Source: Syntrophaceae bacterium UBA6255 (lineage in GTDB: Bacteria > Desulfobacterota > Syntrophia > Syntrophales > Smithellaceae). Taken from it: a stretch of 9,732 nucleotides of DNA. Below are positions 6,100 through 9,732 of the stretch, piece after piece. A program made the translations under genes and the position numbers. The first letter of the stretch is position 1; every line of letters starts with the position of its first letter. The notes beneath the pieces were generated by a model that did not search any database, was not told the DNA's origin, and worked only from the letters and a program-made list of their open reading frames with translations. The stretch spans positions 1-9,732 of the forward strand of contig DJVN01000093.1 of assembly GCA_002441205.1 (NCBI GenBank). The letters run 5' to 3'.

Positions 6100-9000
6100 C
6101 TATTTTCTCTTCCCCATAAACCATTTCTCTTCGATTCCTTTGGTATCCGATGCAAATACTTTGACGGCAAGGCCAGCCTTCTCCATAAAATCAATAATTT
6201 CCGTTTCGGAACGGAATCTGTTCGGCATGCCGGTTATTTTTAATCGGGTTGTTTCTATCCAGCGTTTCCATGGATTTCTTGTATCCGAAGGAATTGTCGC
6301 CCGGACAAGCAATGTTCCATCCGCCGAAAGTTTTTCGTGAATTCTCTGAAAAGCAAGATGGACTTCTTTATCAGAAATTAAATGAAGCATGTCCAGCATC
6401 AGGACGTAATCCACTTCGCCTTCAACTTGCGGCAGATCGGGGGCGCGTCCTGCTACAACGGAACCGCGATTGCCGATAACGCGCGAAGCGATAAGCACGC
6501 GCTCTTCGTCCGGTTCGATACCGAAAACTTGCGCCTGCGGATAAATTTCCAAAAGCCAGGTGGCGGGCGCGCCGAAGCCGCAACCGATATCAATCATCCG
6601 GCGGGGATTTTTTACGTACTTATCCAGTTCCTTGAACATCGGGTCAATTGTCATTTTCATACGTGCAAAAACGCGCGGATAAGCGGGCAGATGCCGGTAA
6701 CGCAGAATTGTCCGCTTCAAATGTTCCCGCGAGCCGATTGCGATTTCACCGGCAGGATATTGAACCGGCGCGAATATTTTCTCCATCAGCACCGGCAGGA
6801 TAAAATATGATCCAATCAAAGAGTAACCGATCCCCAAAAACGAAACGATGCCTATACTGCGTAAAAGCGAATGGCCGGCAAAAACTAAAACGCCAAAGCC
6901 GGTTAACGTGGTTAACGCCGCAAGAAACATGGCCAGTTTGATAGTTTGCATGGCGGGAGATTGCTCATCAGGATAACGCTGATAGGTGCAAACATAATAA
7001 ATGGCATAGTCAATCCCCATTCCCATAATGACAATCCAGAGCATAATGCCCGGAATATCAATCGCATGGCCGATAAGTTTAAGCGTACCCAGGGTGGCAA
7101 TCAGCGCAAAAGCGACAGGCACCAGAGTCACCAGCGTCAATTGCCAGTCCAGAAAATATAAAAAGATAACGAGCATAAGGCCGATGCTGATGATCAATGC
7201 CACTTCCAGAAAAAGGTTTTTCAGAAACTCTCCCAGTCTCCTGCTGAACAAATCTCCATCAAATATTTTAGCGACGCCACTTTTTGAAATGCGATTAAAA
7301 AAATCTTCCGCGCTGTAATTTTTACCGGCAGCCAGCAAACTCAATTGCGTATAGCCTTTGGAATTTTTGGCAATGCCCAGCATTTCAAAATATTTTTCCG
7401 GTATATCAAAAGAACCGGCCTTTTTCTGATGGATGATCTTCCAGAAGGGTTCAAAAGCATCAGGCGCGAAACCGGACTCCTTTGCCGCCGCGCGAAGATT
7501 TTTTTTCAGTTCCGCTATACGCTCTGTATTCCAGAAAGAGCGCCAGACGGCAAAATTTCCTTGCGCCTGCTCCGATGATGGAAATAAAACGGAAGGAAGA
7601 AAAACAGGTTCCAATTTTTCCTGCCGCGCGTCATCGGAGAGCCATGTCAACAGCTCAACATTTTTTTTCTGTAACTGCGTCATGCTTGAAGCTTCCAGAA
7701 AAGCATAGCATTTGCCGGAAAGATTGCCCCAGACATCCTGCATTTTTTTATCGGCGTTGATGGTTTCCTCGCTCATGGAGTTCATGGCGTTCAAATCGAC
7801 ATTGAAAACCGGCTTGGCAAAAACAATCATGATCACGCCGAAAATAACGGCGCTCATTATTTTCCAGTTTGCGGGAGCGGCAATTTTATTGACAACACGC
7901 AAGAGCATGGGATTGCTCGGTTTCGACGCGGGCGGCATGGCCGGAAATATTTTCGGGAAAACAAAATGAACAAAAAGCAGAGCCAATGTCGAACCCATCG
8001 CCGCAAAAACGCCGATTTGGGCCAGAATTTTAAAATCGCTGATAAGTAATAAGAGAAAAGCTCCCAGGGTTGTCAGAACCGCTAGAAGTTCAGCCGACCA
8101 GAGTTCCTGCGCCACCTTGTTGCCATAAGTTTTGTGAGGTTGGTCGAGAAACAGCAGATATGTAAGACCCAGATCAACGGTAAAGGCCATGATCGCACCG
8201 CCGAAACCGACGGCAATGATCGACAGAGATTTGAAGAAGAAAGAACAAATTAAGAGCGCGGCAATAGCGCCCACCGTCGAAGGCAGCAGCGCCAGCAAAC
8301 CGATGAGCGGTCGTGGGAAAGCAAAAATCAGCAAAAGGGCAATGCCCAAAGTTGTTAAGATGATGGCCAATCGTGTGTCGCGCTTGGCAATGGTTTCATT
8401 ATCCAGAGCCGCGCGATAAGCGCCGACGGACGTGAGCATGTATTGATCATCCGAATCTTTATTTAATGCCAGTTCGTTTTGGCAATCTGCAAGAAGTTTT
8501 TGGATTTTTGCGGCGGTTGATGTATCCGTTCCCGAACCTTTAATTCTGGCGATGATAAGAGCGTGTTTGCCGTCTTCGGAAATCAGTTGCCCCTGATAAA
8601 ACTGCGCCGTATTGGCGGGAAGCAGGGCGGACATCTGTTTTAGAATTACGCCGGAAAAGCCCAGGGGGTCTTTCGCAATCATTGTGCTGCGGCCGATTCC
8701 TTCAAGTTGTTCCAGACCCTGCCGGTTTTGTTCCATGGCCTCTCTGATTTTGTCTGGCGTCAGAAGCGGCGCAATTTTCCTTTCCAGGTCGGATGCGTTC
8801 AGAAGAGAGGGAAGGCTGTCGTTGACATGCGCGACAAGGTCGGGAAAGTTTTTGGCGTCGTCGCTAATGCCCACCCTGGTGAACAGGCCGCTTTTATTGA
8901 GCTTGTCCGAAAGTTTTACCGCGGTGTTAACCAGTTTGTCACGATCAGTGGAGGTCTGCTCCAGATCAATGAATACCTTGTCCTGCACGGGCAGGTGTTT

Positions 9001-9168
9001 GATAATGATTTTCGCATCGGCCAGCACCGGATCGTCGTGGGGCATGGATTCCAGAATATCTGTTTCGATTTTCAGGTTTTGGGATTCCCAATAAAACAGC
9101 CCAGCCGCAATCAGGGCAACGACTAGAACAATAGTCCAGTTTATTTGATATTTGCGGATGAGCGGCAT
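6100..9168 (-). CDS. MMPL-family (RND) lipid exporter fused to a class I SAM methyltransferase
   Basis: A 1022-residue two-part protein. Residues 1 to about 795 form an RND/MMPL exporter. TM1 is near 10-28, a periplasmic loop runs to about 265, and a helix bundle follows at about 267-408. TM7 is near 437-452, a second loop runs to about 650, and the last bundle is at 655-798. The second half has the Asp720-Tyr721 pair in GMGIDYAIYY, the proton-relay motif of MMPL proteins; the first half has Asp332 in FTVDLGLTY. Residues about 855-1022 are a Rossmann methyltransferase: MIDIGCGFG at 858-866, acidic Glu885 in GIEPDEE, VDYVLMLDMLHLI at 919-931 and GTLLVRA. With twelve helices the C-terminus should be cytoplasmic, where SAM is available. 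The ATG at 9168 has AAAGG five bases upstream. The ATG at 9186 lacks a site and lies at the predicted transcription start, so I prefer 9168. Cargo and methyl acceptor are unknown. Confidence 0.92.
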   Translation of the reverse strand: MPLIRKYQINWTIVLVVALIAAGLFYWESQNLKIETDILESMPHDDPVLADAKIIIKHLPVQDKVFIDLEQTSTDRDKLVNTAVKLSDKLNKSGLFTRVGISDDAKNFPDLVAHVNDSLPSLLNASDLERKIAPLLTPDKIREAMEQNRQGLEQLEGIGRSTMIAKDPLGFSGVILKQMSALLPANTAQFYQGQLISEDGKHALIIARIKGSGTDTSTAAKIQKLLADCQNELALNKDSDDQYMLTSVGAYRAALDNETIAKRDTRLAIILTTLGIALLLIFAFPRPLIGLLALLPSTVGAIAALLICSFFFKSLSIIAVGFGGAIMAFTVDLGLTYLLFLDQPHKTYGNKVAQELWSAELLAVLTTLGAFLLLLISDFKILAQIGVFAAMGSTLALLFVHFVFPKIFPAMPPASKPSNPMLLRVVNKIAAPANWKIMSAVIFGVIMIVFAKPVFNVDLNAMNSMSEETINADKKMQDVWGNLSGKCYAFLEASSMTQLQKKNVELLTWLSDDARQEKLEPVFLPSVLFPSSEQAQGNFAVWRSFWNTERIAELKKNLRAAAKESGFAPDAFEPFWKIIHQKKAGSFDIPEKYFEMLGIAKNSKGYTQLSLLAAGKNYSAEDFFNRISKSGVAKIFDGDLFSRRLGEFLKNLFLEVALIISIGLMLVIFLYFLDWQLTLVTLVPVAFALIATLGTLKLIGHAIDIPGIMLWIVIMGMGIDYAIYYVCTYQRYPDEQSPAMQTIKLAMFLAALTTLTGFGVLVFAGHSLLRSIGIVSFLGIGYSLIGSYFILPVLMEKIFAPVQYPAGEIAIGSREHLKRTILRYRHLPAYPRVFARMKMTIDPMFKELDKYVKNPRRMIDIGCGFGAPATWLLEIYPQAQVFGIEPDEERVLIASRVIGNRGSVVAGRAPDLPQVEGEVDYVLMLDMLHLISDKEVHLAFQRIHEKLSADGTLLVRATIPSDTRNPWKRWIETTRLKITGMPNRFRSETEIIDFMEKAGLAVKVFASDTKGIEEKWFMGKRK

Positions 9169-9189
9169 GAACACCTTTATTTTCATTGA

Positions 9190-9219
9190 TTTATAGATAC
9201 TTAAGGTTGATTTTGTAAA
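9190..9219 (-). promoter_or_regulatory. Predicted sigma70-like promoter for the MMPL-methyltransferase operon
   Basis: TTTACA at 9219-9214 (five of six bases of the -35 consensus) and TATAAA at 9195-9190 (five of six of the -10 consensus) are separated by 18 bases. Transcription would begin near 9183, inside or just past the ATG at 9186. This supports translation from the ATG at 9168 with its AAAGG site. A 5-base dyad (TTGCC 9227-9231, GGCAA 9238-9242) lies just upstream of the -35 box and might be an operator, but it is short. Confidence 0.5.
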
Positions 9220-9267
9220 CCATATTTTGCCGGTCGTGGCAAGATAAAAAGCCGGAAAGGAAAAGCA

Positions 9268-9295
9268 GAGGATTAGAAGATTAGAGGATTGGAAG
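9268..9295. repeat. Imperfect 12-base direct repeat
   Basis: GAGGATTAGAAG (9268-9279) and GAGGATTGGAAG (9284-9295) differ at one base and are separated by ATTA. The purine-rich stretch lies in the non-coding gap upstream of the MMPL gene, away from the predicted promoter. No function can be assigned. Confidence 0.5.
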
Positions 9296-9312
9296 CTTGG
9301 ATATCCACCTAC

Positions 9313-9343
9313 GTCACTTAAGTGACACCTCCGCCAGCGGAGG
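9313..9343. repeat. Two adjacent palindromes (REP-like) after the glycosyltransferase gene
   Basis: GTCACTTAAGTGAC (9313-9326) is a perfect 14-base palindrome. Right next to it, CCTCCGC (9328-9334), CA, GCGGAGG (9337-9343) forms a 7-base GC-rich stem. An outer pair, ATATCC (9301-9306) and GGATAT (9342-9347), partly encloses both. The block begins 15 bases beyond the glycosyltransferase stop (minus strand). It could act as a 3'-end stabiliser or factor-assisted terminator, but it has no T-run, so it is not a classical intrinsic terminator. A dispersed extragenic repeat or a dimeric regulator site is equally possible. Confidence 0.5.
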
Positions 9344-9357
9344 ATATTCCTTTATTA

Positions 9358-9732
9358 TCACGATGGAAATATCCGCCTGAAAATTAAACGGGTAAAGGTT
9401 GAGGAGTTGCGCAGAAAATCGACAAAAGGACGAAAGTGAGAAATTCTTTTTCCTTCGGGATTGTAATTGACGCGAACCGGCGCTTCGATTACAAGGATGC
9501 CGCCTCTATTGGCATGCACCAGAATTTCCACTTCAAATTGAAAGCGACGCGCCTTTGTTTTTAGATTCAGCGCTTGCGGCAAGGGATAAATGCGAAATCC
9601 GCTTTGGGAATCAGAAATGGCCGGTCCGCCGGAGGTACGCACCCAGAAGTTGGAAAACTTCCTGCCGAAGCTACTTGTCCACGGGACGTGTTTGCCAGCC
9701 ATGCCTTCTCTGGCTCCCACAACAATTGGTCG
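9358..9732 (-). CDS. Family 2 glycosyltransferase (DPM1-like), C-terminal part (cut by right edge)
   Basis: A 124-codon open frame ends at a TGA (9360-9358) and runs off the right edge; an internal GTG at 9720 is not a convincing start because the frame continues in family-like sequence (RPIVVGAREGM). The block PAISDSQSGFRIYPL matches the acidic, GFR-containing acceptor region of polyprenyl-phosphate and lipid glycosyltransferases. RFQFEVEILVHANRGG followed by VIEAPVRVNY is the usual end of a GT-A catalytic domain. The N-terminal nucleotide-sugar binding part, including the DxD motif, is outside the window. It would act on the cytoplasmic face of the membrane. It is oriented like the MMPL and acyltransferase genes but separated by 189 bases and a predicted promoter. 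Glycosyltransferases of this type occur in aryl-polyene and xanthomonadin clusters, so glycosylation of the product is plausible. Sugar and acceptor are unknown. Confidence 0.87.
   Translation of the reverse strand, partial: RPIVVGAREGMAGKHVPWTSSFGRKFSNFWVRTSGGPAISDSQSGFRIYPLPQALNLKTKARRFQFEVEILVHANRGGILVIEAPVRVNYNPEGKRISHFRPFVDFLRNSSTFTRLIFRRIFPS

Noticed and set aside
8612..9094. Long plus-strand frames opposite the MMPL N-terminal region
   Set aside because: Ser/Arg-rich shadow translation opposite a clear membrane transporter gene.
9301..9357. Intrinsic terminator after the glycosyltransferase gene
   Set aside because: Stems are present, but no run of T follows them on the minus strand, so I list them only as repeats.

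Overview
The window carries one long run of genes, all on the minus strand and therefore transcribed from right to left. It looks like part of a lipid or polyketide biosynthesis-and-export cluster of the aryl-polyene / xanthomonadin / flexirubin general type, from a Gram-negative bacterium. The Gram-negative assignment rests on an LpxL/HtrB-type acyltransferase, an RND-family MMPL exporter and a type II ketosynthase/ACP pair. A Desulfobacterota-like organism is a guess from gene style and mid-range GC; nothing in the window proves the taxon.

Layout in transcription order: (1) the C-terminal part of a family 2 glycosyltransferase, cut by the right edge (9358-9732); (2) a 189-base gap with small repeats, palindromes and a sigma70-like promoter; (3) an MMPL transporter fused at its C-terminus to a SAM methyltransferase (6100-9168); (4) an LpxL-like lysophospholipid acyltransferase (5206-6093); (5) a 134-residue protein with an XRE-like C-terminus (4705-5109); (6) a BtrH-like acyltransferase with a papain-like Cys/His/Asp set (3649-4686); (7) an ABC ATPase (2909-3652) and (8) its ABC-2 permease (1682-2803), separated by two hairpins; (9) an acyl carrier protein (1380-1691); (10) a beta-ketoacyl synthase with an intact Cys-His-His triad (220-1383); (11) the start of a probable second ketosynthase-family protein, cut by the left edge (1-215). 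Several junctions overlap (ATGA at 3649-3652 and 1380-1383, 10 bases at 1682-1691) or are only 4-6 bases apart, so most of this is probably one operon.

Working model (inference): an acyl or polyketide chain is built on the ACP by the ketosynthase(s), with reducing and dehydrating enzymes presumably beyond the left edge. The BtrH-like protein moves the chain from the ACP to an acceptor. The LpxL-like acyltransferase and the glycosyltransferase add further groups. The methyltransferase domain methylates the product or a precursor on the cytoplasmic face. The ABC pair and the MMPL protein export the lipid. The most notable points are the MMPL-methyltransferase fusion, the BtrH enzyme placed beside an ABC exporter, and the small XRE-like protein embedded in the operon. 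No RNA genes, CRISPR arrays, insertion sequences or phage genes were seen.
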